Source: Trichomonas vaginalis G3 (taxonomy: Eukaryota; Parabasalia; Trichomonadida; Trichomonadidae). Taken from it: DNA of 64,000 bases. Positions 52,957-62,267 of the stretch are shown here, in pieces. The DNA lies in assembly GCF_026262505.1 (NCBI RefSeq), contig NC_067205.1, positions 2,170,001 to 2,234,000 of the forward strand, written 5' to 3'. Positions within the stretch are counted from its first letter, which is position 1. The number at the start of each line of letters is the position of its first letter. The translations under genes were made by a program, and so were the position numbers. The notes beneath the pieces are model-generated. The model saw only the letters and a program-made list of their open reading frames with translations. It was not told where the DNA came from and ran no database searches.

Positions 52957-52973
52957 CATCATATCCTACTACT
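52957..52973 (-). repeat. Right terminal inverted repeat of element B, outer piece
   Basis: CATCATATCCTACTACT, the last 17 bp of element B, matching the start AGTAGTAGGATATGATG at 7098-7114. Confidence 0.88.
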
Positions 52974-52979
52974 TTTATT
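52974..52979. repeat. Target-site duplication of element B, right (TTTATT)
   Basis: Matches 7092-7097 exactly. Confidence 0.85.
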
Positions 52980-53294
52980 ATAATTATTATTTTATTATAA
53001 ATCGACCTATTATAACATACTGGTGCAATACGTCAATTTATTTCACCTCTAAATCCAAAAAACTTCAAAAGAGATCACATTACAGTCTTGTCACCTCAAA
53101 TATTTTTTTTGATTTGATTTTAAAAACTTTTTATTGATATGTAATAAGCAAAAATTTTCGAAATAATCGTCGAAGACTGTACAGACCTAATGGTACTTTT
53201 GTATCTGACAATGGATATAGATAATATAATATATTCTCACATCAAATTTCATAGTTAGAAATTTTTGGGATCAAAATCTGAGAAAAAAACGACA
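52980..53294. other. Host spacer upstream of the armadillo-like gene
   Basis: AT-rich, no gene. TTTCATAGTT at about 53248-53257 contains TCATA, matching the trichomonad initiator consensus TCA(C/T)(A/T). It lies about 40 bases before the start codon, so it is a candidate transcription start. Confidence 0.4.
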
Positions 53295-54617
53295 ATGGAT
53301 TATAAAGATGACTGTGAAAATTTACCTGACAGTCGAAGAGTAGGAAACACTTCTAAATCCAGACTAGAACGCATAGAGTCGTTTCCATTTCTTAAATCAG
53401 ATTATAAATTTATACAAATTTTAAAAGAGTTCTATCTTTCATTTGATTTATCAGAAGAATGCTATAATGGTCTATTGGAATTGATTGACGAATGTCCAGC
53501 AAACTTTCTCGTTGCTTTATTAAAAATAATTATCGACTTATCGGAAGAGGATGATGTTATATTAAATTCAATGCTAGATGAAGAAATATCAAGGAGGCTT
53601 ACAATGAAACTAGTTTCAAAATATCCTCAAACCATTGAAGCAAACGTTTATTTATTAACTTTTTATTGTAAAGCACTTGATGAGCACAAAGTACAAACCA
53701 TTCCACAACCAGTAATAGACTATCCATTTATGCTGACATCTTCTTTATCTTCTGATACAGTTCCTGGATTTGAATTTTCTGTTCAACCAATTGTTCAACT
53801 CAATAAATTATCCAACAAAATGCTTGCATCTATGATATTGTCTGGATTTATTGATGCCAAAGAAAGACTTGAAGAATGTTTACATAAATTTTTATATTCT
53901 GCTCAATCTCCATTTGAAGAAGTCGTATTATCAGGATTAGTATCGATATCGAATGTATCTGCAACATATCCAGATGAATTCGGTACAATATTCCAAAGCA
54001 GTGAGTTTTTGCATCAATTAATTAAATTCGTTGGAAGAAATCAGTCTGATTGCATACAAATAGCAGCTCTTGATATATTTATCAATTTAACAGCAGCAAA
54101 AGATGAAAGAGCTGTTTGTTTCTTGTTAGATTTAGGATTTTTAGATTTGTTGTCAATAAGAGGTCGAAGTCAAGAGTTCACTGAGACATTTTGTGAATTT
54201 ATGCAAAATGTCTTCTGCTGTGGCGAGTTTGTGATAGAAATTGCTCTTAAATCCGAAGCAATCGAGAATTTGATATTTTTACTACAAAATGGATCACTTA
54301 ATATAAAGGTCAAGGCATCGTTGGCGTTCTCTGCGTTGATGACAACAGATTTGGCTCTAGATTTCTTTTCAACTCATGAAATTTTGGATTTAATTTTCGA
54401 AACAATTGAGTCTTTTGATAAAGGACAGTTAGACTCGTTTTCTATATGCGCATTATCATTGTTTTCAAAAGCTGATACGGCAAAAAATGTCCAAATTTTG
54501 CAATCTTTTTATAACGATGATTTTATAGAGAATATACAAGAAATATTAGATGGAAATTACGAAAATGAGTATCTCAGCAGATTGGAGCACTTCTTGATTG
54601 AAAGTGATGAAAAATAG
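53295..54617 (+). CDS. Armadillo/HEAT-like helical-repeat protein (host)
   Basis: 440 residues from the ATG at 53295 (MDYKDDCENLPDSRR); the open frame extends upstream only without an ATG. The sequence is a run of amphipathic helices with typical armadillo/HEAT spacing (for example FEEVVLSGLVSISNVSATYP, CIQIAALDIFINLTAAKDE, IKVKASLAFSALMTTD). It is leucine-rich, acidic at both ends, with no signal peptide or membrane segment. Large families of such proteins exist in trichomonads; partners are unknown, and a scaffold role is likely. Codons end mostly in A/T, in contrast to the next gene, suggesting low expression. Complete and unbroken, so a host gene. Confidence 0.75.
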   Translation: MDYKDDCENLPDSRRVGNTSKSRLERIESFPFLKSDYKFIQILKEFYLSFDLSEECYNGLLELIDECPANFLVALLKIIIDLSEEDDVILNSMLDEEISRRLTMKLVSKYPQTIEANVYLLTFYCKALDEHKVQTIPQPVIDYPFMLTSSLSSDTVPGFEFSVQPIVQLNKLSNKMLASMILSGFIDAKERLEECLHKFLYSAQSPFEEVVLSGLVSISNVSATYPDEFGTIFQSSEFLHQLIKFVGRNQSDCIQIAALDIFINLTAAKDERAVCFLLDLGFLDLLSIRGRSQEFTETFCEFMQNVFCCGEFVIEIALKSEAIENLIFLLQNGSLNIKVKASLAFSALMTTDLALDFFSTHEILDLIFETIESFDKGQLDSFSICALSLFSKADTAKNVQILQSFYNDDFIENIQEILDGNYENEYLSRLEHFLIESDEK

Positions 54618-55128
54618 CTTTTTATTATTGAATTTTTATATGTTTATAGATTTTTGTAACTACTACAGATTTTACATTCCTATGTAGAGTAAAATTTAAT
54701 GTTTGTTTTCTTCAGAAATCAAAATTTTTCTAATAATAAATTTTCAGATCTTGAAAAAATTCAAAATAAAGCGATGCGAATATCAATACAATTATTCAAA
54801 GACATTTTATGGCAATATGATTAAATCCATTAGCGATTATATGGATTGTTGAGTAATGAAAAATAATAAAAATTCCATAAACATAAACCATGATATTAAT
54901 TACATATCTGCATAAATGCAATGAACCAATCAGCCATATTGGAAGTTATCAATTTAATTTTTTTTGAGAAAATTTCGCCACAAATCGATAGATTTGACAA
55001 AATTTTTTGAAATTGAATGATTATTTTATTATTATATGTGTCATTTTCAATTATCAAAAAAAAAAAAAATAACAGAGAAAAATTGAGAGACAAAACCGCC
55101 GATAGTTGGACCATTTTTAATTTAGAAA
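54618..55128. other. Intergenic region between two host genes
   Basis: AT-rich with no gene. Near the arginyl-tRNA synthetase start is GGACCATTTTTAA (about 55107-55119), a near match to the trichomonad initiator about 20 bases before the ATG. Nothing else is recognised. Confidence 0.45.
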
Positions 55129-57198
55129 ATGAGTTCGTTCACAGATCGCGCTGCTTTTGCTCTTATTCAGCAAGAAGTTGCTGCCGCTATCGGTGCCGAT
55201 GCTGCTGAAATGCCAGCAGTCGCTTTTTGCAACCAAGCCGAATTTGATTTTTCAATGGCTGTTGCTAAGTACGCTGCTTCTAAGAAGCAACCAGGACCAA
55301 AATTCGCTCAAGAAGTTGCCCAGAAAGTTAACGAATATACTAACAAGAAATTCATCCTTTCCGCTGCTGCTGATAAAATTTATGTCAACTTCAAGGTTGA
55401 TCGTGCTCAATGCTTCCAGATTGCATACGATGCAGTTACATCTATGGGCAACGAGTATGGTTCTTCCAAGCTCCCAGAGCCAAAGACAGTCGATGTTGAG
55501 CACACATCTGCCAATCCAAACGCTTCTCTCCACATTGGTAACCTTCGTTCCGTTCTTATCGGCGCTCACCTTGCTCGCCTTCTCAAGTGGGTCGGCTACA
55601 ACGTTCGTGAGCTTTACTTTGTCAACGATCTCGGTGCCCAGATCGGTCTTACAGCTGTCGGCTATGCCCGCCTCAACGGCAAGTTCCCAGAGGGCTACAA
55701 GATCGACCACATGATTGGCTACATCTACTCAATCATGAACACACTCAACTCTGCACAGAAGCTTGGCCTTAAGTTCGACGAGCTCGCCTCCCACTTTGCC
55801 TCCTACGTTCCAGCCAAGGAAGACGACGAGGAAGAAGAGACAAATGAGCCAAAGAAAGAGAAATCTCCAGAAGAGGACATCATTGAGACAGCCTGCCGCC
55901 TCCACTACCACCACCCACAGCTTTGGGATTCCATCCGCGCCTGCTTCTCCGATGACGAGTCCATCTCCGATGTTGCTGCCAAACTCAACAAGGACTACGA
56001 AGACAAGAAGCCAGAGGCCGTCGCCATCATCCGCCAGATGACAAACTCCACACTTACAGGCATCCAGCAGACCCTGGACACATACAACGTCCACCACGAC
56101 CGCTTCGACTTCGAATCCGAAATTTCCTGGGAAGGCACATCCCATGCCCTCCTCACAACACTCCAGAAGTCCGCCTTCTTCCACCCACAGACACAGTGCA
56201 ACGCCCAGGGCAAGCCAGAGGGTGCCTACCTCGACATCAACTCATATCTCGAGGCCATCGGAGCCAAGATGGGCAAGGGCGGCTACCAGAAGCCATACCC
56301 ACCGTTCTACTTACTCCGCCCAGACGGCACAACGCTCTACACATTCCGTGATGTTGCCTACTCCATGAAGAAGATCGGCGAGGCAGACATGGTCCTCAAC
56401 TGCATCTGCACAGAGCAGAACCTCCCACAGGAGAAGGTCGTTCTCACACTCCAGGCACTCGGCATCACACGCCGCGCACAGTTCCACATGGCATACGAAA
56501 TTGTCAAGCTCATGAAGGACGGCAAGGTCAAGCGTATGTCATCTCGCCGCGGCATCTCTTTCCTCGCCGATGACCTCTACAAGGACCTCAAGGAGGCCAC
56601 AAAGAAGGTCATGGCCGACCGCAAGGAGCAGAAGGTCGACTTGGACAACCAGGACTCAGTCGAGAACATCACACACACAGTTGCAAACGCTTCTATGAAG
56701 TACGCATTGCTCGCTGTCCACCCACGTAACGCCATCGAGTTCGACATCGCTAAGGCTGTCGATCCACAGGGCAACTCCGCCGCTTTCATCCTCTACACAG
56801 GCGCTCGTATCTCATCAATCATCTCCAAGTTCGAGAACGGCGTCAAGGAAGGAAAGTTCGCTCCAGCACCAGAACACATCGACTGGTCTCTCATCCAGAA
56901 CGAGCCAATCGCTTGGGAATTGCTCACAAAGTACATCATGTCATTCGCTTCTGAGACAGTCCGCGCTGCCATCCCAGAAATCCCACCAGCTCCAAAACTC
57001 CCAGAGTTCGGAACACACATCATCCCATTCTTCGCTTACAACCTCGCCCGCACATTCTCTTCTTACTACGGACAGACACAGATCCTCAAGGCTGGAGACC
57101 CTGCTTTGTACCCACGTGTCCAGCTCTGCCGCATGATCCTTCAGACACTCAACAACGCTATGCGCTTGTTCATGGTCGAGCCACTCGAAGAAATGTAA
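55129..57198 (+). CDS. ArgRS: Arginyl-tRNA synthetase, cytosolic (host)
   Basis: 689 residues; attaches arginine to tRNA-Arg using ATP. N-terminal additional domain (about 1-110, tRNA D-loop recognition in this family), then the class I Rossmann core with HIGN (residues 135-138) in SANPNASLHIGNLRS, a KMSKS-type loop KRMSSRRG at about residues 468-475, and a C-terminal DALR anticodon-binding domain (about 560-689). An acidic/lysine-rich insertion (EDDEEEETNEPKKEKSPEED, about 230-250) interrupts the core. Codons are strongly C-ending and GC-rich compared with every neighbour, as in highly expressed trichomonad genes. The stop is TAAA, containing the UAAA polyadenylation signal described for Trichomonas. 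Complete. Confidence 0.95.
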   Translation: MSSFTDRAAFALIQQEVAAAIGADAAEMPAVAFCNQAEFDFSMAVAKYAASKKQPGPKFAQEVAQKVNEYTNKKFILSAAADKIYVNFKVDRAQCFQIAYDAVTSMGNEYGSSKLPEPKTVDVEHTSANPNASLHIGNLRSVLIGAHLARLLKWVGYNVRELYFVNDLGAQIGLTAVGYARLNGKFPEGYKIDHMIGYIYSIMNTLNSAQKLGLKFDELASHFASYVPAKEDDEEEETNEPKKEKSPEEDIIETACRLHYHHPQLWDSIRACFSDDESISDVAAKLNKDYEDKKPEAVAIIRQMTNSTLTGIQQTLDTYNVHHDRFDFESEISWEGTSHALLTTLQKSAFFHPQTQCNAQGKPEGAYLDINSYLEAIGAKMGKGGYQKPYPPFYLLRPDGTTLYTFRDVAYSMKKIGEADMVLNCICTEQNLPQEKVVLTLQALGITRRAQFHMAYEIVKLMKDGKVKRMSSRRGISFLADDLYKDLKEATKKVMADRKEQKVDLDNQDSVENITHTVANASMKYALLAVHPRNAIEFDIAKAVDPQGNSAAFILYTGARISSIISKFENGVKEGKFAPAPEHIDWSLIQNEPIAWELLTKYIMSFASETVRAAIPEIPPAPKLPEFGTHIIPFFAYNLARTFSSYYGQTQILKAGDPALYPRVQLCRMILQTLNNAMRLFMVEPLEEM

Positions 57199-57651
57199 AA
57201 GCGAGTGTTGAAAAATTGATTTATCTTCATAAAATAAATACAAAATTCTTATTTTTTACTTTTAAAAAAATACATCATCTTATTTTTACTAAACAAATGA
57301 AATATCCATAACTTAGTTATAATGTTTGTGATATCTTCAATCGGAGGATTACAAGTTGAAAATAATAAGAAGTGTTTCGACCCCAGACATCAATGCTCGA
57401 GCCAGTGGCTTGGTGAGTAAATATCATGTGACATAATAAATATATTAGTATTGTTTATTATCGAATCTATCACTTTTTAAACTCAAATATAATTAAAATT
57501 GCTTTTCATTTCGAAATTTTCATTGCCACTTTGTATATTAATAGATATATGGATATATAGAAATATTTTAAAGTATGAAGATCGTAGATGAATGCAATTT
57601 TGAGAAATTTGCAAATTATCCAAATATTAAAAATTTAATGCAATTAAAAAA
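57199..57651. other. Host spacer before element D
   Basis: AT-rich, no gene found. A less AT-rich island at about 57340-57425 (ATCGGAGGATTACAAG ... GTGTTTCGACCCCAGAC) is vaguely tRNA-like but does not fold as a tRNA. The element begins after a run of A. Confidence 0.5.
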
Positions 57652-57654
57652 AGG

Positions 57655-57895
57655 TAGTGGGGCTTCCAGGCGCGTTGCGCCCTCTAGCCCTGAAGATGTT
57701 TAGTATAAATGAAGTTTTTATTCGGAGGGCTTCCAGGCGCGTTGCGCCCTCTAGCCCTGAAGATGTTTAGTATAAATGAAGTTTTTATTCGGAGGGCTTC
57801 CAGGCGCGTTGCGCCCTCTAGCCCTGAAGATGTTTAGTATAAATGAAGTTTTTATTCGGAGGGCTTCCAGGCGCGTTGCGCCCTCTAGCCCATAA
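57655..57895 (+). repeat. Tandem 67-bp copies of the element D terminal segment
   Basis: GGCTTCCAGGCGCGTTGCGC starts at 57661, 57728, 57795 and 57862, an exact 67-bp period: three full copies and a partial fourth. Each unit holds the terminal hairpin (GGCGC-GTT-GCGCC) and the subterminal TGAAGATGTTTAGTATAAAT stretch, which is also present once at the right end of element C. Confidence 0.9.
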
Positions 57896-58165
57896 GAAAT
57901 TTCTGAGGACGAGCCAGCCGTTGACTTTTTTGTAGAGCACTCAAAATAGTATAACTTTGTCCGGACAAGTAAGGGTCTATCGTCGCTACAGGAAAAGTTA
58001 CAGGCGTTCCAAGGAAGTATACTTTGAGAAGCCTTTTTCCCTTATAGAATGAGATAAGACGGTTATTTTACAAAACTGACAACACTTTGACCGAGTAGTT
58101 TTTTGTGCTGAACAAAAAGTGTCATATAAACATCTGTCAAAAACCGCTTTTTAACTTCACTTAAA
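57896..58165 (+). promoter_or_regulatory. Left leader of element D
   Basis: No gene. About 240 bp nearly identical to element A (3907-4145 on the minus strand), ending in CCGCTTTTTAACTTCACTTA before the start codon. Conservation between two copies and its position make it the likely promoter region of the capsid operon. Confidence 0.45.
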
Positions 58166-60153
58166 ATGCCACGTAAGCTACGTAAGAATATACGTAAGAG
58201 GAAGGGAGCATTGAAACATCCAATAGTAAAACTGACACCACAACAACAGTTGCAACAACAAATGATGAATGACCCCACTATGTTGCAACAAATGTCAAGC
58301 AACCCTATGCTTTTAAACCGAGTTATTGGTGCACAGAGTGGAGGTTTAAGAGCGGCACTTTTAGCGAAAATGGCAGGCTATGGTGGAGCTGCAGACGGAA
58401 CAGCTTATAACCCTCAAAGTCAAATGAATTTGAGTTCACTCAAAAATCAAATAACAGATGTCAAAAAGTCAAACATAGACATACAGAAACAAATAAGTGA
58501 AAACGAAAAGAAACTAGAATATGACAGACACACAAAGAAACTCAATGAGTTAAACGTAGAGAAAAAGAAGAAAGAAGAACAACTGAAAGAACTAAGTACA
58601 GAGGAATATGCGAAAAAAGTGTCAGAAAAAGCAGCAGAAGTAGCAAAAATGGAACAAGATGTTATAAATTTGAAAAACCATACTACTCAATATAAAGTAC
58701 TGAAAGATGAAGAAATAGAACAAAAAGCCCTGAAGACATATATGGATAGCGATGAGTATAAAAAGAAGTTGAAGCAAATGTAAAGGCAGAAAAACTTTTA
58801 CAGTTGCAAAACCAAACCGTACAGTATGAAAACTTAGCACAAGAAAGTAAAAATAACGACGCAGCCATGCAAAAGGCAATGAAAAGCGCAGAATATATAA
58901 AAGCTAACAATGACTGGTTAGATGCCCAAGCCAACGCTAAAGCAGCCCAACTTATAGGGTCAATAAGGACAAAAATACAAGCGGATGAAGACAGTTCAAA
59001 TGAAGCTTTAATGAATGCTGACTTTAAGAACGCCTTCGAAGCTCTTCATAGTAAGGTGAAACTAGTGAACGACTTCTCATCTGGAAAGAAACTGAAGTCT
59101 GAAGGTTTCGACAAAGAGTTAAGAGAAGTAGCACAAAATATGACGAAAATAACAGATGCAGCAACGAGACAGGCAGTTCAAAGTGCCTATGACGCCGTTA
59201 GAGCAACTGTTGTGGAAAGTCAAGAAAAAGAGTTACAACAGACCAAAACAGACCTAGTAAATGCTTTCTTAAGAACGAAAAGTCAGGTAGGACATTATGC
59301 TGCAGATGGAACATATGTGCCAGCTGGTGGAACTTATATACCACCAAACCCTCCAAGAGAAGCACCTGCACCAGGACTACCTAAAACATTTACATCGTCA
59401 CATGGACACAGACACAGGCATGCACCAAAACCAACACAACAACCAACAGTTCAAAATCCAGCACCACAACAACAACCAAAACCAACAGTTCAAAATCCAG
59501 CACAGCAACCAACAGTTCAAAACCCTGCACCACAACAACAACCAACACAGCAACCAACAGTTCAAAACCCTGCACAACAACCACCTCCACAACCAGCACA
59601 ACAACCACAAACAGAGCAAGGACATAAAAGAAGTAGAGAAAAAGGAAACCAAGAATTCTTAAAAATGCTTAAGGAAGATTATGGTTACCCAGATACTCTT
59701 GACTTTAGTGACAGATATAAAGAAGCTATTAGAAAGTTCAAGGAAGGAAATACTGACCCGAACCTATTTAGCTTTATGGTTCAGCATCAAATGGGATATA
59801 ATTTCAAACCTGGAAAATACAAGCTCGCTAAGGGATATGATTTAATAGCATATCATCCAAATGACATGAATGAATTTACTCCGAGATATTTGGTGTCAGA
59901 GCTAAATGATAATTCAACTCTCTTCATGAAACGCGTAAAAAATAGAGACGGAACGAAAGAAGAAAGGTTTATGAGTCCGGATGACTTAGATAGGGAACTT
60001 GTTAAAAACGGTCTCGGAATATATGAAATGCCAGCAGATGAGGTACAAGAAACTCAACAGGAAGAAGTTCAGATACAACCAGACATGGAAGAAATAGTTC
60101 AGCAACAACAGCTAGAAGAGCCTGAAGGAAACGAACAAGTCCCTCCTTTGGAA

Positions 60154-60855
60154 ACTAATGTTGTAAGACGAGTTACGGAAAGTGAGGTGAACCGAAAAAG
60201 TGACACTTATTTGGTCGGATAAATTCACTATATATTTACTTGTCAAAAAAATCAGACTTTTTTTGCTTTAAAAAATTTATAAGTTAATTATTGAGAACGA
60301 AGGTGAAAGGAAATGGATATCTCTTACCTTTCATTCCCTCGAGAAAGTTCAAAAACTTGGGTGCAATCAGAACTGATTGCACCCAAGTTTTTGAACTTTG
60401 TATAAGGAATTGTTGGCTATGATGTACTGATCATGAATCAGTACATCATAGCCAACAATTCCTTCGCAAACAGCGGGAAACTTTGTCTGAATAGTTTAAC
60501 ATTCAGACAAAGTTTCCCGCTGTCAGAGAGGGAATGGAAGGGTAAGAGGTATATATTCATAATGTATACCTCTTACCCTTTCATTCCCTCGAGAAAGTTC
60601 AAAAACTTGGGTGCAAAATAATGAAAAAGTTGATTTGTGAATCATTGAAATATTAATGCTGTTATATATATATATCAGATGATATAAGATGATTTTTTAA
60701 ATAAAAAATAAAATTTAATTTTTTAATTGTTAAAATAAGAATAGTAAGCTTGACAAGTAATTTAAGTTTTTGCTTTGTAAAGTTATTTGGTTGGCAAATG
60801 CATTGTGTCACTTTTTGTTTGAGTTCACTTTCCGTAATTTGTCTTATGATACTAA
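60154..60855. mobile_element. 692-bp hairpin-rich MITE inside element D
   Basis: The insert 60159-60850 is flanked by ACTAA duplications (60154-60158 and 60851-60855). Imperfect inverted ends share AAGACRARTTACGGAAAGTG, followed inside by AAAAAGTGACAC. The interior (60340-60610) holds four perfect hairpins in a row. No gene. Non-autonomous DNA transposon, superfamily not determined. Confidence 0.82.
60340..60616. repeat. Four consecutive long hairpins within the MITE
   Basis: Hairpins: GTTCAAAAACTTGGGTGCAATC with its complement (about 60347-60398); GAATTGTTGGCTATGATGTACT with its complement (about 60408-60463); AGCGGGAAACTTTGTCTGAA with its complement (about 60472-60521); GGTAAGAGGTATA with its complement inside GAGGGAATG...CATTCCCTC (about 60528-60591). 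CATTCCCTCGAGAAAGTTCA and what follows occurs twice (about 60331 and 60581), at both borders of the hairpin block. Confidence 0.8.
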
Positions 60856-62267
60856 CTTCACAGAACTAGATGAAGATTTGGAACAGCCGAAAAATCTTGA
60901 CCCTCAACAAGTGTATGCGGAGAATATGGAATCTTTCCAAGAGTCTAAGAAAAATTCGGCTGACATAGTAGAAGAATATCGAAAAATGTTCGCCGACATA
61001 CAAAAGACTCCAACATCAGATGAAAATATTCAGCATAGAATGGAAGTACTGAAAGAAAATGTACGCAAATACAATAATCCTTTTTACTTACGACCATATA
61101 ACGTTCAATCTTTGGCTGAACTCGGTGAAAATAAAAGGTTAAATTTCAACAAAACATATAGAAATGAAACATTGTTTAAAGTTCATTCAGAACCTAACCA
61201 ATATGGAAACAAACCTACTTTTGTTTCTGCAGACTATGGAACTACAATGAGATGGGGTCATAAAGCTAATCCGGATAGGTGGTTCATAAACTTACAACCT
61301 CAATTCCAAGAAGTTGTAGACGCAATGGAAGTGAATGGTGAACCAGATATAGCTGGTATTTTCAGCGCGGCTTTAATGCCATTGAAAGATATGAAAGATG
61401 CAGATATTTTGGACCAGTATGAAATGAACATGGCTGATGGAAATATAACACCTGACGTTCTAGAACATTTATCTCAAAGAACTACACAGAACCATAGAGA
61501 TGGTATATTTAGTGAAGAGTTTAGAAAGAAAGTTAGGGAGAGAGAAGGAAGAGAACCTATTGTACATGACCTTGCAAACGAAAGTTTGCAAAATGTCATA
61601 AAAACTTACTTTGCAGACAATGAACCGAGAATGGATGAATATTTAAGAAAACTCAAATGGACAGTACCAAATGAAATGTTAGTATTGAAAAACATATTCC
61701 TTGACAAAATAAAACCAACTACAGAAATAAATGACGCAAGACTGAAACGTTGGGTAAAAGCTTTCCCATTCACAAAAGATATTATTGGTAACATGGAAAG
61801 AAAACCAGAATGGCTACAAAAACATATATTTGGAAACGAGCTTATTCCATATGGACAAGCTCTGTTTGAAGAGCTTGAACCGGAAACTCAGGAAAGAGTC
61901 ATGCAACAATACGCGAAGACTCAAATACAAACTATGACAAAATCTTTCTAGGATATAGGTTACCTGAGATGGGCGACCAGAGCCCAAAGGCAAAAAGGAC
62001 ATGGGAAATTTACAACATACTAGGTGAACATGAGGCAAAGATGCAACAACTTGAAGCAGAGGGCAAGTTACCAAAAGCGACACCAAAGAAGAAGAGAAGA
62101 GTAGAACAAAGTGAAAGTAGTGAAGAAGTAACTTCATCTAGTGAAAGTAGTGGCAATGAAGGAAAAAGAAGAGTTAAAAACTCAGTCAGGAAGAAAGTAA
62201 AGCTTGGTCCGAGTGGGTTCTATTATGATATATAAATCCAACTATTCTATATTTTTACCCATATGAA

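Larger units (their letters stand above)
7098..52973 (+). mobile_element. Element B: polB-type Polinton/Maverick, host to nested element C
   Basis: A Maverick/Polinton with AG...CT ends, about 280-bp terminal inverted repeats (7098-7374; right copy split into 27221-27381, 52194-52303 and 52957-52973) and a TTTATT target duplication. Its own DNA is about 20.4 kb. Hallmark parts are the protein-primed DNA polymerase, RVE integrase, primase/SF3 helicase, packaging ATPase, double-jelly-roll capsid protein, fibre and membrane-active peptides. The terminal repeats are nearly identical, so the insertion is young. Element C, a MITE and a mariner have inserted into it. Several genes are broken (about a dozen or more breaks in all) while others look whole. 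Confidence 0.9.
58166..62235 (+). pseudogene. Coiled-coil/proline-rich capsid-operon protein, element D
   Basis: Third copy of the gene described at 27633-31014, with the same basic start, coiled coil, a shorter TVQNPAPQQ repeat region and the same C-terminal half. A MITE (60159-60850) is inserted in it. Broken at about three places apart from the insertion. Confidence 0.62.

Noticed and set aside
53265-53294. Upstream start for the armadillo-like protein at 53265
   Set aside because: The codon there is TTG; the first ATG of the frame is at 53295.
55252-57243. Several antisense open frames within the arginyl-tRNA synthetase gene
   Set aside because: They follow from its C-ending codon bias; no recognisable protein sequence.
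57340-57425. tRNA-like sequence (GGAGGATTACAAG, GTTTCGACC, TGGCTTGGTGAG)
   Set aside because: The pieces are in the wrong order, and no acceptor or T stem pairs; it cannot fold as a tRNA.
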